Assembly: GCF_038397775.1 (NCBI RefSeq)
Contig: NZ_CP151650.1
Span: 3,410,001 to 3,474,000 of the forward strand
DNA: 64,000 bases
Direction of reading: 5' to 3'
Origin: Pseudomonas sp. RC10
Lineage (GTDB): Bacteria > Pseudomonadota > Gammaproteobacteria > Pseudomonadales > Pseudomonadaceae
The notes under the pieces are model-generated. The model made no database searches, had not been told where the DNA came from, and saw only the letters and a program-made list of their open reading frames with translations. This document shows positions 8,778-17,439 of this stretch, piece after piece (within the stretch, counting starts at the first letter, position 1; each line of letters opens with the position of its first letter). A program made the position numbers and the translations under genes.

Positions 8778-9287
8778 ATGAATGCAATCAACTCGACTTT
8801 GTACAACGCGTTGCTGGCGTCTTTGCGTGCCTTGCCCGACGGCGAGCAACAACTGCTGGAACAGGTGGTGCGTGAGCTGTCGAATCGCGTGGCCTCGGAA
8901 GCGGAACGCCCTGAGACCGAGACCCCGGCCGAGCGCGTGGCGCTGTCTCCGTGGCAGGAGCGGCGGGCCAAGGAGCTGATGGCCAGCCAGATGGACAAGG
9001 GCCTGTCGATTGCCCGTATCGCCAGCGAATGCTCGTTGTCGCGCAGCCATTTCTCACGGGCGTTCAAGAAAAACACCGGCCTGTCCCCCCGCGACTGGTT
9101 CCTGCAAATGCGACTGGACCGCGCCCGTGGGCTGTTGAGCGAATCGGCGCTAACCATTTCCCAGATCAGCCTGGACTGCGGGTTCGCCGATCAATCGCAC
9201 TTCACCCGCGTGTTCACCCGAGTGGTCGGGATTACGCCGTTCAACTGGCGCCGGTCCAAGGCGCACGTGTTGGCGTGTGCGGGGTGA
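8778..9287 (+). CDS. Short AraC-family regulator
   Basis: The protein has 169 residues: a ~50-residue N-terminal tail rich in Glu/Arg, then an AraC double helix-turn-helix (LSIARIASECSLSRSHFSRAF and ISQISLDCGFADQSHFTRVF). There is no sensor domain. The DNA-binding half resembles that of the AraC protein at 1906 closely, roughly half identical by eye, with the motif SRSHFSRAFK shared almost fully. It may be a partial duplicate. A GC-rich leader with two CCTTAAAC direct repeats lies upstream (8592 and 8630 region). The gene converges with the porin gene, 11 bp away. Confidence 0.88.
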   Translation: MNAINSTLYNALLASLRALPDGEQQLLEQVVRELSNRVASEAERPETETPAERVALSPWQERRAKELMASQMDKGLSIARIASECSLSRSHFSRAFKKNTGLSPRDWFLQMRLDRARGLLSESALTISQISLDCGFADQSHFTRVFTRVVGITPFNWRRSKAHVLACAG

Positions 9288-9298
9288 TCAATGCAGCG

Positions 9299-10618
9299 CT
9301 ACAAGACATTCAACGGGTACTGAACCACCACATACCAGCGATCAATGTCATCGCCGCCTTGCGCGTCGTTGCCGCGATGGGACACATGGGACAGGTTGAA
9401 CAGCAGGTCTTTCGCCGGGCCTGACTGCACGACGTATTTGACGTCGATGTCGCGCTCCCAATGCCGTCCGCCCTTGCCCTGGACCGGCTGGAAACGTCCC
9501 GTCTCTTCGTCGAACGGCTGGTACACCGCGCCTTGAGGGGCGTGGGTGCCGTCGATCTGGCTGCCGCGCACGTAGCGGGTCATGAATTTCAGGCCTGGCA
9601 CGCCGAGCACGCTGGCGTCGAGGTCGTAGCGCAGTTGCCAGGACTGCTCGTGGGCGCCGTTGAAGTCGGCGTATTTGATCGAGTTGGCGAGGTAAATCGA
9701 ATCGCCCCCCACAAAGTCGAACGGCGTGTCGCCATCGATTTTCTGATAGGCGAGGGTGAGCGCCTGACCGCCCAGGCTGTATTTCGTGGACAGGCTCCAG
9801 GCCGTGTTGTCGATGGCTCCGGCCCGTGCGCTGCCTTGATCCAGCGTGCGATACACGTTGGCATCCGTCAGCAATGAGCTGTTGTCGGACGGCACGGCGA
9901 GGTAGTGCAGGTTGCCGTAATACTGCCGCCAGGTGTCAGTGAGTTGCGAGCCATAGACCGACCCGCCGAACGGCCCGTCGCCCGTGCTTTCCACGCCCGC
10001 CAGCGAGATCGCCCGACCACGGGTGCTGGCGCCATAGCCATCGAAATCGCCGTGGGCGGTGGAGGCGTTTTCGTTCTTGAACGCGTTGAAGTGCCCTGCG
10101 ACCAGTTTCAATCCGTCGACATCCCGGCTGTCGAGAAACAGGCCGGTGGCGTATTCCGGTTGCAGGCGTTTGTCCCCGGTGTCGAGGACCGGCGTCTCGA
10201 CTTCCATCTCGCCGATTTTCAGCGTGGTGTTCGAGAGCCGCAGCTTCAGTGCACCGCCGGCGCTGGCGTAATCGTCTTCGGCACGGCCGTCGCTGTCCAG
10301 CGGCAGCAATCCGGTCCCGGCGTGACCTCGGCCGCTGTCGAGCTTCAGGCCATAGAAACCGTGGGCATCGACACCAACGCCCAACATGCCTTGGGTAAAC
10401 CCGGATTGCATGTTGGCGATAAAACCCTGGGCCCATTCCTGTCGATAACTCTGATCGGGGTGCCCGGTGCGGTAGTCGTTCTGCAGGAAGAAATTGCGCG
10501 CCAGAATGTTCAATGAAGTGCCCGCGAGGAAGCCCTGATCATCGGGGGCGGTGGCGGCCATCAAGGTCGGGGAAGTGGTGAGTAACGCCAGGGACAGCAG
10601 GGACAATCGGCTTGCCAT
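9299..10618 (-). CDS. OprD-family outer-membrane porin
   Basis: The protein has 439 residues from ATG 10618, preceded by AGAAGG. A signal peptide ends at TLMAA. Typical OprD features follow: an opening GFLAGTSLNILARNFFLQNDYR, then SYRQEWAQGF, repeated amphipathic strands, and a C-terminal strand ending in an aromatic-rich WYVVVQYPLNVL. The family forms 18-stranded barrels that take up basic amino acids or small carboxylates. The specificity of this subtype cannot be read from the sequence. It is divergent from the LysR gene at 10897, a plausible regulator. Confidence 0.9.
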   Translation of the reverse strand: MASRLSLLSLALLTTSPTLMAATAPDDQGFLAGTSLNILARNFFLQNDYRTGHPDQSYRQEWAQGFIANMQSGFTQGMLGVGVDAHGFYGLKLDSGRGHAGTGLLPLDSDGRAEDDYASAGGALKLRLSNTTLKIGEMEVETPVLDTGDKRLQPEYATGLFLDSRDVDGLKLVAGHFNAFKNENASTAHGDFDGYGASTRGRAISLAGVESTGDGPFGGSVYGSQLTDTWRQYYGNLHYLAVPSDNSSLLTDANVYRTLDQGSARAGAIDNTAWSLSTKYSLGGQALTLAYQKIDGDTPFDFVGGDSIYLANSIKYADFNGAHEQSWQLRYDLDASVLGVPGLKFMTRYVRGSQIDGTHAPQGAVYQPFDEETGRFQPVQGKGGRHWERDIDVKYVVQSGPAKDLLFNLSHVSHRGNDAQGGDDIDRWYVVVQYPLNVL

Positions 10619-10896
10619 GAAACGGCCTTCTGAAGAGTGAACACGCAAGCCGTCAATGTGGCAGGCACGGACGCGCGGGGATTGATGCCCTGTGCGCGTT
10701 TTAGTCCGGGAGTGCTGCGTGATAAATGAAGGCGTCAACGTCACGAAGAGCACATTCATGCAAGCCGTACGGCAACCGACTGTGTATATCTGCCCGAGCC
10801 GTTTACAGTGCCTCGCTTGTTGTGCATTGTTGACGGGCTCGAACCGTGCGCCGCCCAGCGCGGGCCTTTCCCTCATGCTTACACCGGAACCGATCC

Positions 10897-11817
10897 ATGA
10901 ATCGCAACGACCTGCGCCGCGTCGACATGAACCTGTTAGTGATCTTCGAAGCGTTGATGTTCGAACGCAACCTGACGCGGGTCGCTGAGAAGCTGTTTAT
11001 GGGCCAGCCCGCGATCAGTGCCGCGCTGGCCCGTTTGCGCGATTTGTTCGACGACCCGTTGCTGCTGCGCAACGGCCGGGCCATGGAGCCGACGGCCCGT
11101 GCGCTGGACATTCTCAAGGAGCTGCAACCGGCGCTCGACACCATTTCCGGGGCCGTGAGTCGCGCCAAGGAATTCGACCCGGCCACCAGCTGCGACGTGT
11201 TTCGGATCGGGCTCTCCGACGATGCCGAGTTTGGATTGTTTCCGCCGCTGCTGACGCGCCTGCGGGAAGAGGCCCCGGGGATCATCGTCGTGGTGCGCCG
11301 AGCCAATTACCTGCTGATGCCGTCGCTGCTGGCGTCCGGGGAAATTTCGGTGGGCATCAGCTACACCACCGAACTGCCGGCCAACGCCAAGCGCAAGAAA
11401 CTGCGCGACATCGGCTGCAAGGTGCTGCGGGGCGACAAGCGTCCCGGCACGTTGACGCTGGACGATTACTGCGAGCGGCCGCACACCATGGTGTCGTTCT
11501 CGGGGGATCTGAGCGGCAACATCGACCTGGACCTGGCCAAGGTCGGGCGGGCGAGAAGGGTGGTGGTGGCGGTGCCTCAGTTCAGTGGTTTGCGCGCCTT
11601 GTTGGCCGGCACCGAGCTGATCGCGACCGTCCCGGATTACGCGGCCTGCGCGTTGGTAGAAGGCTGCGCGCTGCGGGCCGAAGACCCACCGTTCCCCATC
11701 GAGCCAGCCGAGTTGTCGATGGTCTGGAGCGGCGTCCACGACAACGACCCCGCCGAACGCTGGTTGCGCGCGCGGATTACCGAGTTCATGTCCCAGGAAA
11801 CGCGGCCGATGCCGTGA
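10897..11817 (+). CDS. LysR-family transcriptional regulator (NodD-like)
   Basis: The protein has 306 residues from ATG 10897; upstream in-frame codons lack a ribosome site. The N-terminal helix-turn-helix reads MNLLVIFEALMFERNLTRVAEKLFMGQPAISAALARLR, the NodD/SyrM-like subtype. An effector-binding domain follows. Its closest positional partner is the divergent OprD porin gene, 278 bp away, which it may regulate. It also marks the point where the type III secretion locus stops on the left. Confidence 0.88.
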   Translation: MNRNDLRRVDMNLLVIFEALMFERNLTRVAEKLFMGQPAISAALARLRDLFDDPLLLRNGRAMEPTARALDILKELQPALDTISGAVSRAKEFDPATSCDVFRIGLSDDAEFGLFPPLLTRLREEAPGIIVVVRRANYLLMPSLLASGEISVGISYTTELPANAKRKKLRDIGCKVLRGDKRPGTLTLDDYCERPHTMVSFSGDLSGNIDLDLAKVGRARRVVVAVPQFSGLRALLAGTELIATVPDYAACALVEGCALRAEDPPFPIEPAELSMVWSGVHDNDPAERWLRARITEFMSQETRPMP

Positions 11818-11857
11818 GCCGTGTGGAGCTTCGCGTCAGTGCTGAGTTGCCCGTACT

Positions 11858-12043
11858 GCCGCTTTCGCTGCCGTCGTAACCTCCGGCGTCTCCTACAGAA
11901 CCGTGGTTAGTCCCGATCCGAACGGTATCTGATCGGACGCCATCGCGGGCAAGCGCGCTCCTACGGTCTTTCGTCGAACACAAACACAGCGTTCGCCGCC
12001 TATCCTGTGGGAGACGCCGGAGGTTACGACGGCAGCGAAAGCG
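11858..12043. repeat. REP doublet (REPIN-like) at left edge of secretion locus
   Basis: The element GCTGCCGTCGTAACCTCCGG at ~11868 and its reverse complement at ~12015 face each other over ~145 bp. Each arm is about 40 bp. The interior holds a further REP-like GCGGGCAAGCGCGCTCCTAC. The same arm sequence recurs near 17266 and, in a variant form, near 63620-63815. It lies exactly between the LysR gene and the end of hrcU. Confidence 0.8.
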
Positions 12044-12080
12044 ATGTGCCTGTCACCCACGGCATCCCTGTCCAGACACC

Positions 12081-13157
12081 TTAATCCTCCTCTATCCGAA
12101 TGAGCTCGTCCGTCACTTCCTCCAGCTGCCGCACGACCTGATAAATGTGCGCCACGGCCAGCAGGGTCGGGCGGGGGATGTGTTTGCCGGGTTTGACCTT
12201 GTACAGCGTTCGCGCCAGCCAGATGCTTTGCACCACCGGAATCCCGGCTTTCTTCGCTCGGGCGATGAGGGCCAGGGCGTCGTCGTCTTCGCCTTTGCAA
12301 TGAATCAGCGGTAACGGCGTTTTTCCCGGCCGGTAGTACAGCGCGACGGCGTAGTGGGTCGGGTTGACCACGAGCATGTCGGCATCTTCCACGGGTTTCG
12401 GCGGCGCGGTCGGGGCCTGGTTCAGCAGCTCATGGGCCAGTTGCCGACGATGGCCTTTGACGTGGGGATCGCCCTCGGACTGTTTGTATTCCTTCTTGAT
12501 GTCCTCATGGCTCATGCGCAGCTTTTTCGCGTGGAAATACTTCTGCAACGCGAAGTCCACGACGCCGATCACCACCAGCAGCCCCAAGGTGGCCCGGAGG
12601 ATGTGGCGGAACAGCTGCAACAGCGAATGCCAGTAGGTCGTCAGGTCAGTGTTGGACAGCAAAATCAACGCCCCCAGCGACGGCTTGACCACCGCGTACA
12701 GCGTCGCGGCAATCGCCACCGCCTTGAGAATGCTGAGCAGCAGCGTCGTCAGGCTCTGGGCCGAGAACATCTGCTTGGCGTGGGCAAACGGGTTGAGCTT
12801 GTTGAGGTCGATCTTCAAGGCTTTGGGCGCGAACAGAAAGCCGATCTGCATCCAGCTCCCCACCAGCCGCATCAGCACCGCGATGCCGACGCTGCTGAGG
12901 ATGAATCCGACCAGCACCGAGGCGCCTTCGCTGGCCACCTGTTCGAGGGTGTGCAGGTAGGGTTTGCCGATCCCCTGAAACGACAGCGACAGCAAATGCA
13001 GCAGCCGCGCCACGCTTTCATCGGCCAACCCCAGCGTGACCTCGCTGACCACCAGCAGCACCAGGAGTTTGCTCAGGTCCTGACTCTGCCCGACCTGGCC
13101 TTTCTCCCGGGCGTCGCGCAGCTGTTTGGGCGTGGCTTTTTCGGTTTTTTCGCTCAT
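12081..13157 (-). CDS. hrcU: Type III secretion export-switch protein HrcU (SctU/FlhB family)
   Basis: The protein has 358 residues. N-terminal ~210 residues hold four membrane segments. The cytoplasmic domain carries the autocleavage site NPTH at 265-268. Opening motif EKTEKATPKQLRDAREKGQV is diagnostic. It helps switch the export apparatus from early to late substrates. It is the last gene of the minus-strand hrpJ-hrcU operon. In P. syringae hrpV, hrpT and hrcC follow it, but here a REP doublet and a LysR gene follow. Confidence 0.97.
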   Translation of the reverse strand: MSEKTEKATPKQLRDAREKGQVGQSQDLSKLLVLLVVSEVTLGLADESVARLLHLLSLSFQGIGKPYLHTLEQVASEGASVLVGFILSSVGIAVLMRLVGSWMQIGFLFAPKALKIDLNKLNPFAHAKQMFSAQSLTTLLLSILKAVAIAATLYAVVKPSLGALILLSNTDLTTYWHSLLQLFRHILRATLGLLVVIGVVDFALQKYFHAKKLRMSHEDIKKEYKQSEGDPHVKGHRRQLAHELLNQAPTAPPKPVEDADMLVVNPTHYAVALYYRPGKTPLPLIHCKGEDDDALALIARAKKAGIPVVQSIWLARTLYKVKPGKHIPRPTLLAVAHIYQVVRQLEEVTDELIRIEED

Positions 13158-13185
13158 CGACTGCCCCTGTTTATCCGGTGCGCGC

Positions 13186-13980
13186 TCACGGCACCGGCAC
13201 CAATTGCGTCAGCAAATGCTTGAGATCCGCCAGTTGCAGAATCTGGCCGTTGCCCAGTTCCAACAGGGTCGGCAGGTAGATCAGCAGAAACGCGATGCCC
13301 GCCATGCTCTTCGCCGGCATGGCCAGAATCGACACGTTGAGCTGCTGCGCGTACAGGCCGATGATCGCCAGCGCCGCTTCGATCAGCAGCAACAGGCCAA
13401 TGAACGGCGCGGCGTAGAGCATCATGTGCTGCAGGGTCTGGTTGAGCTGTTCGAGAAACACGTCCAGCCCTTCGACCGTCATGCCTGGCAGCCACGCGGT
13501 GGGCGGCCAGACCTGGTAGCTGTCCCAGATCACCTGGGTGATCAGCGACAAACCGCCCGACAGGATCACCAGCATGATCAGGGTTTCCTGAAACAGCTCG
13601 CCCAAGGGGGTTGCGTCAGGCCCGAGGGCCGGGTTCAACTGCCCGCCGCTCAAGGCGCCGCGTTGGCTGTCGAGCAGTGCGCCAACCGAGGCGAACATCC
13701 AGAAGGGCGCGTACAGCAGCAGGCCGAGCAGGGTGCCCAGCACCGCTTCCTTGAGCAGCAGCGCGCCGATGGAAAACCAGTCGTTTTCAAAGGATGACAG
13801 CGCGCGGCTGATGGCGGGGGCCGGAACCATCGACACCACCAGCACCACGGCATAGCGCAGCGGGCCCTTGAGGTATTTGAAGCAGAACGCCGGGACCAGA
13901 ATCATGCACGGCAACAGGCGCGCCGCTGCCAGGCCCATGCCCAGCATCAATTCAAACAGCCCCTGTGCGTCGAAGGGCAT
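13186..13980 (-). CDS. hrcT: Type III secretion export apparatus protein HrcT (SctT)
   Basis: The protein has 264 residues, with about six to eight hydrophobic segments and SctT landmarks such as KGPLRYAVVLVVS, DSQRGALSGGQLNP and AAPFIGLLLLIEAALAIIG. It forms part of the inner-membrane export gate with HrcR and HrcS. Its start abuts the hrcS stop codon, and hrcU follows after 28 bp. It appears intact. Confidence 0.96.
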   Translation of the reverse strand: MPFDAQGLFELMLGMGLAAARLLPCMILVPAFCFKYLKGPLRYAVVLVVSMVPAPAISRALSSFENDWFSIGALLLKEAVLGTLLGLLLYAPFWMFASVGALLDSQRGALSGGQLNPALGPDATPLGELFQETLIMLVILSGGLSLITQVIWDSYQVWPPTAWLPGMTVEGLDVFLEQLNQTLQHMMLYAAPFIGLLLLIEAALAIIGLYAQQLNVSILAMPAKSMAGIAFLLIYLPTLLELGNGQILQLADLKHLLTQLVPVP

Positions 13981-14247
13981 CTAGTGCATGCCCCCGGAAC
14001 GGGCGATCAGGTCGAATGACATGTTGATGAACTGAATCAGTTCGACACCGATCCAGCGCCCGGTCATGGCCAGGGTCAGGCCGACCGCCGCCAGTTTGAT
14101 GCCGAAGGGCAGGGTCTGGTCCTGAATCTGCATCAGGGCCTGCACCAGCGAAGTGATCACCCCTACCAGCACGGCAACCCCTAACGGGGGCGCCGTGAGG
14201 ATCACCACCAGAAACATGCCCTGCTTGAACAACGCCAACGCTTCCAT
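13981..14247 (-). CDS. hrcS: Type III secretion export apparatus protein HrcS (SctS)
   Basis: The protein has 88 residues, the usual size of HrcS. ATG 14247 is chosen because TGAGG precedes it; an upstream GTG at 14259 would add four residues. Two membrane helices surround ITSLVQALMQIQDQTLPFGIK, the conserved SctS/FliQ core. It is an export gate component. It lies between hrcR and hrcT with near-overlapping ends. Confidence 0.96.
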   Translation of the reverse strand: MEALALFKQGMFLVVILTAPPLGVAVLVGVITSLVQALMQIQDQTLPFGIKLAAVGLTLAMTGRWIGVELIQFINMSFDLIARSGGMH

Positions 14248-14255
14248 GGGCCGCC

Positions 14256-14909
14256 TCACATGTACGAATAAAAGAGACTGTCGAGCAGGCGTGTCCAGCC
14301 TTGCACCAGCACGAACAGCAACAGTTTCAGCGGCAGGGAAATGGTCATCGGCGAGACCATCTGCATGCCCAGCGCGAGCAGCAGGTTGGAGACGATCAGG
14401 TCGATGACGATGAACGGGATGTAGATCAGAAAGCCGATCTGAAACCCGGCCTGCAATTCCGACAGCACGAACGCCGGGACCGCCAGCAGCAGGTCGCTCT
14501 TGGTCGCCTGATCAGCCATTTCCTTGGGCCACATGCGTTGGGTGTTGTCCAGCAAGTGGGCGCTGACGTCGGGGTCGGTGTTTCGGGTCATGAAGCGTTG
14601 CAGCGGCTCGATCACCGTGCTGGCGCTGGCCTGGAGTTTGTCGGTGCTGCCCATTTCCAGCGGGTGTTCGTGAATCCGCTGCTGAATCTCGTGGGCCACC
14701 GGGGCCATGACGAACATGGTCGCCGCCAAGGCGATGCCGTACATCGCCATGTTCGGTGGCACCTGCTGCACGCCGATGGCGTTGCGGGTGATCAGCAAGG
14801 TCATGGCGATTTTCAGAAAGGCCGTGCAGACGATCAGCAGAAACGGAATCAGCGACAGGGCGCCGAGAAACAGCGCCAGCATGACCGGGTTCATCCCGTC
14901 CATGATCAT
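14256..14909 (-). CDS. hrcR: Type III secretion export apparatus protein HrcR (SctR)
   Basis: The protein has 217 residues from ATG 14909, which overlaps the hrcQb stop as ATGA; ATG 14903 is a possible alternative. SctR landmarks include [51 protein letters not shown] and the C-terminal [14 protein letters not shown]. Four membrane helices are visible. It forms the export gate core with HrcS and HrcT. Confidence 0.97.
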   Translation of the reverse strand: MIMDGMNPVMLALFLGALSLIPFLLIVCTAFLKIAMTLLITRNAIGVQQVPPNMAMYGIALAATMFVMAPVAHEIQQRIHEHPLEMGSTDKLQASASTVIEPLQRFMTRNTDPDVSAHLLDNTQRMWPKEMADQATKSDLLLAVPAFVLSELQAGFQIGFLIYIPFIVIDLIVSNLLLALGMQMVSPMTISLPLKLLLFVLVQGWTRLLDSLFYSYM

Positions 14910-15343
14910 GCGGGCGACGCCATGCGGATGATGTGCAGGCCGAGGCGGCCTTCGACGTCCACCAGTTCGCCCTCGGCCACCACGCGGTCGCCGTGGCACA
15001 ACGTCGCGTAGCCGGGGGCGATGCCGCTGACTTCCAGCACCGTGCCCGCCGCGATCCGGCGCAGGTCGCCGAGGGTCAGGTCGAGGTGGCCGCAGCGCAG
15101 GGTCAAGGCCATGGGCAGGTGATCGAGCGGGTCGAGTGTGTGTTGCGGCTGGGATTCGGAGGTCGGCGTGTCGAGGGTGTCTTCGAACGGGGCGTCGGCG
15201 GGGTGTGCCCAATCCGTTTCAGCGGGGTCTTCGTGGAGCGGTTGCCCGTGGTCTTGGTAGGCGTCTTCGGCCACGGGGGAAACGTCCTGATCCTCGTCGG
15301 TCAGGGTGTCCAGCTCTTCGTCGTAGAGCGCTTCATTGGCCAT
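14906..15343 (-). CDS. hrcQb: Type III secretion C-ring protein HrcQb
   Basis: The protein has 145 residues from ATG 15343. The first ~75 residues are very acidic and disordered (Asp/Glu/Pro-rich). The last ~70 form a SpoA/FliN-type domain: [23 protein letters not shown], then [10 protein letters not shown]. In P. syringae the SctQ protein is split into HrcQa and HrcQb, and this locus keeps that split. It builds the cytoplasmic sorting platform. It overlaps hrcQa by 11 bp and hrcR by 4 bp. Confidence 0.94.
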   Translation of the reverse strand: MANEALYDEELDTLTDEDQDVSPVAEDAYQDHGQPLHEDPAETDWAHPADAPFEDTLDTPTSESQPQHTLDPLDHLPMALTLRCGHLDLTLGDLRRIAAGTVLEVSGIAPGYATLCHGDRVVAEGELVDVEGRLGLHIIRMASPA

Positions 15344-16055
15344 GTTCCAGGGTTTCCTCGTGGCTGAGCCGTACATACAGCTGGCGTTCGTCGCTGTCGG
15401 TGTGCACTGCCCATTGCCGTCCGCCGAGGTTCAGGCGGCCTTGGCCATCGCTGTCGAAATGGCTCAGCGTGGGCAGCAGCACGTCACCAGGTTGCAGTGA
15501 CGTGAGTTGCGCCAGGCTCAGCGACAGTTCGCCCAGTTCCAGCGGCTGTCGGACGGGCCATTGCTCGTCGAGCGCTTGCCGATGCCGGTACCAGTCAGCG
15601 CCTTGCAGTACGCGGAGCAAGACGTCGGCAGTGGCGCGGATCACCCCGTGCAGGCATTGATCGCCCCATTGCAGCTGAATCCGACAGGTTACGGCGGCGG
15701 TTGGCAGTGCAGTGTCAGTGCTGAGTGGCACAAGGGGCGAAAGCAGTTCCGCGATGACCGGACTGAATCGCTGATTCAATACCTGCCAGTACCAGGGCTG
15801 AGGTTCGCCGGAGAGGGTGACGGGCAACTCGCCGAGCAGGGTGAGCAGGGCGTCGGCGTTGCTCAGGCCCAAGATGCCAAGGGCGCTGTCGAACCAGATC
15901 AGTGAGTGATGCTCGGTGAAATCGGACGTCATCGGGCGCAGGGTCAGTTCGCCCGGCAGGCCTTGCGCGCTGAAGGCCAGCGTGGCCCCGGCGCCGAGTT
16001 GGCGACTGAAGTGCGCGGCGTGAGGATCGATCTGGCGGAAAGTCAGGGCGTTCAT
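15333..16055 (-). CDS. hrcQa: Type III secretion C-ring protein HrcQa
   Basis: The protein has 240 residues. It corresponds to the N-terminal part of SctQ. The C-terminal half contains ELSLSLAQLTSLQPGDVLLP, typical of a SpoA-like domain, and a final RQLYVRLSHEE. It partners HrcQb in the cytoplasmic platform below the export gate. The start overlaps the hrpP stop by 4 bp and the end overlaps hrcQb, so translational coupling is likely. Confidence 0.93.
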   Translation of the reverse strand: MNALTFRQIDPHAAHFSRQLGAGATLAFSAQGLPGELTLRPMTSDFTEHHSLIWFDSALGILGLSNADALLTLLGELPVTLSGEPQPWYWQVLNQRFSPVIAELLSPLVPLSTDTALPTAAVTCRIQLQWGDQCLHGVIRATADVLLRVLQGADWYRHRQALDEQWPVRQPLELGELSLSLAQLTSLQPGDVLLPTLSHFDSDGQGRLNLGGRQWAVHTDSDERQLYVRLSHEETLEHGQ

Positions 16056-16600
16056 GCAGGCAGTTCCTCGTGAAAAGACAGGTCGACGTCATGACCCAGT
16101 GCGTCGGCCAGTGCAGTTTCACAGGCCCGTTGGTGGGGCTGGACGCGCTTGAGCACGCCTTTTCGGGCGAAGCCCAGTTCGACGTTCCATTGGTTGTCGC
16201 GTTTGTTGGCGTTGACCTGGACCTTGCCCAGCGTCGGCATCAGCAGGGTCACGCTGAACGGGCCGTCGGGTTGGGCGGGCAGGCGCTCGGCGAGTTCGTG
16301 AATCAGTTGGGTTGGCACGCCTTCGCTCGGGGGCAACAGGCTGAAACCGCTGCCACCGAAGCCCGAATGATCGGGTTCTTCGCTCACGGGCGGGACCAGC
16401 AGTTGCGAGAAAAACAGGCCGTCGGCGTTCAGCGCGTCGTTGGGGCTGGACTGAGGCGATGCCGTGGTGGGGCGACTGACATCGGATCGGCGGGCGCCAC
16501 TCAGCGTGAGGCGGTCGGCCAGCGTGGACGGTTCAGGTGATGCCGGACGCTGCGCAGGGTGTGCAGCTGGGCGAGGGGGCGCTTTGATCGGTGCGTTCAT
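16052..16600 (-). CDS. hrpP: Needle/pilus length and substrate-switch protein HrpP (SctP)
   Basis: The protein has 182 residues from ATG 16600, preceded by AAGG. The N-terminal ~90 residues are Pro/Ser/Thr-rich and low in predicted structure. The C-terminal ~85 residues form a T3S4-like domain (ELAERLPAQPDGPFSVTLLMP, VNANKRDNQWNVELGF). Identification rests on size, architecture and its position between hrpO and hrcQa, as in P. syringae. HrpP is a secreted regulator of export specificity. Confidence 0.88.
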   Translation of the reverse strand: MNAPIKAPPRPAAHPAQRPASPEPSTLADRLTLSGARRSDVSRPTTASPQSSPNDALNADGLFFSQLLVPPVSEEPDHSGFGGSGFSLLPPSEGVPTQLIHELAERLPAQPDGPFSVTLLMPTLGKVQVNANKRDNQWNVELGFARKGVLKRVQPHQRACETALADALGHDVDLSFHEELPA

Positions 16601-16624
16601 CGGGCTCAACCTTATCGTTGAAAA

Positions 16625-17071
16625 TCAGCTCTGTTCGTTGACGGCTTCGGCGAGGCAGGCCAGTTTCTCCACGGCCCGTTGGGCGGCCTTCGCGGCGGCC
16701 ATGGCCTCGGTGATCCGTTGGCGCTGGTCGTCGATGCCCAGCTTTTGCCGCTCCACGTCCTGACGGATATAGGCCAGGCGGTCGAGCATGCGGTGTTCCT
16801 TTTCGTGCCAGCGGTCGAGGTCATTCAAGGGCATGGTCTTGTTCAGGTTGACTTCGCTCAACACCTGACGCCGCTCCCGCTGATTGACCCGCTCCTGGCT
16901 CAACACCTCGCGGGTCTCCTGCAATTGCACCTGCATCGCCTCCAACGCCTGCTGCGCCAGACGCTGCGCCCGCTCGGCACTCGCCTGACGGTGCTGACGC
17001 AACGGCGTCAGCACACCGATCACCTGCTCCATGGCTAGGCGTTGCGGATCGGTTTCGAGTTCTTCTTCCAT
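16625..17071 (-). CDS. hrpO: Type III secretion stalk protein HrpO (SctO)
   Basis: The protein has 148 residues from ATG 17071, which has a strong GGAGGATT site; upstream in-frame sequence is REP DNA and not coding. It is almost entirely charged alpha-helix and should form a coiled-coil hairpin, like YscO/FliJ. Such proteins link the ATPase hexamer to the export gate. Its usual immediate upstream neighbour hrcN is separated here by 368 bp of repeats. Confidence 0.9.
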   Translation of the reverse strand: MEEELETDPQRLAMEQVIGVLTPLRQHRQASAERAQRLAQQALEAMQVQLQETREVLSQERVNQRERRQVLSEVNLNKTMPLNDLDRWHEKEHRMLDRLAYIRQDVERQKLGIDDQRQRITEAMAAAKAAQRAVEKLACLAEAVNEQS

Positions 17072-17124
17072 CCAACAATCCTCCAGCACTGAAACTCGGG
17101 CCGACGGGTTAAAACAGGGTCCCC

Positions 17125-17385
17125 CTGTGGGAGCGAATTCATTCGCGAAGCGGCGGGGTGGCCAACGGAGATGTGTCGGCTGTACCGGCCTCTCGCGAAT
17201 GAATTCGCTCCTACAGATTTCGTGCGTTGCAGCCAAGCCCGGGCCGACGGGTTGAAACGCGATCCCCTGTGGGAGCCGCCGGAGGTTACGACGGCAGCGA
17301 ACGCGGTGGGTCAGCTGTAGAGGGATTGCCTGACCCTCCGCATTCGCGGCTGTCGCACAGCTCCAGCAGCTCCCATAGGAATGGG
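17125..17385. repeat. Composite REPIN/REP cluster inside the hrp operon, between hrcN and hrpO
   Basis: A REPIN of the GAGCGAATTCATTCGCGAA type spans 17125-17216, with the complementary arm TTCGCGAATGAATTCGCTCC at its far end. A GCCGGAGGTTACGACGGCAG element follows at ~17272, and a third palindrome fragment (CTGTCGCACAGCTCCAGCAG) at ~17348. The whole 368-bp gap 17072-17439 holds no gene. In related hrp loci hrcN and hrpO are close together, so this is an insertion of repeats into an operon. Confidence 0.9.
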
Positions 17386-17439
17386 TTAGCTGGCTCAGAA
17401 CCCATCCGTAGCCGGGGTCTTGGTGCAGCCACCCCCATT

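Noticed and set aside
10886..10915. GGAACC as a third hrp box before the LysR gene
   Set aside because: No CCAC follows at the 15- or 16-bp spacing.
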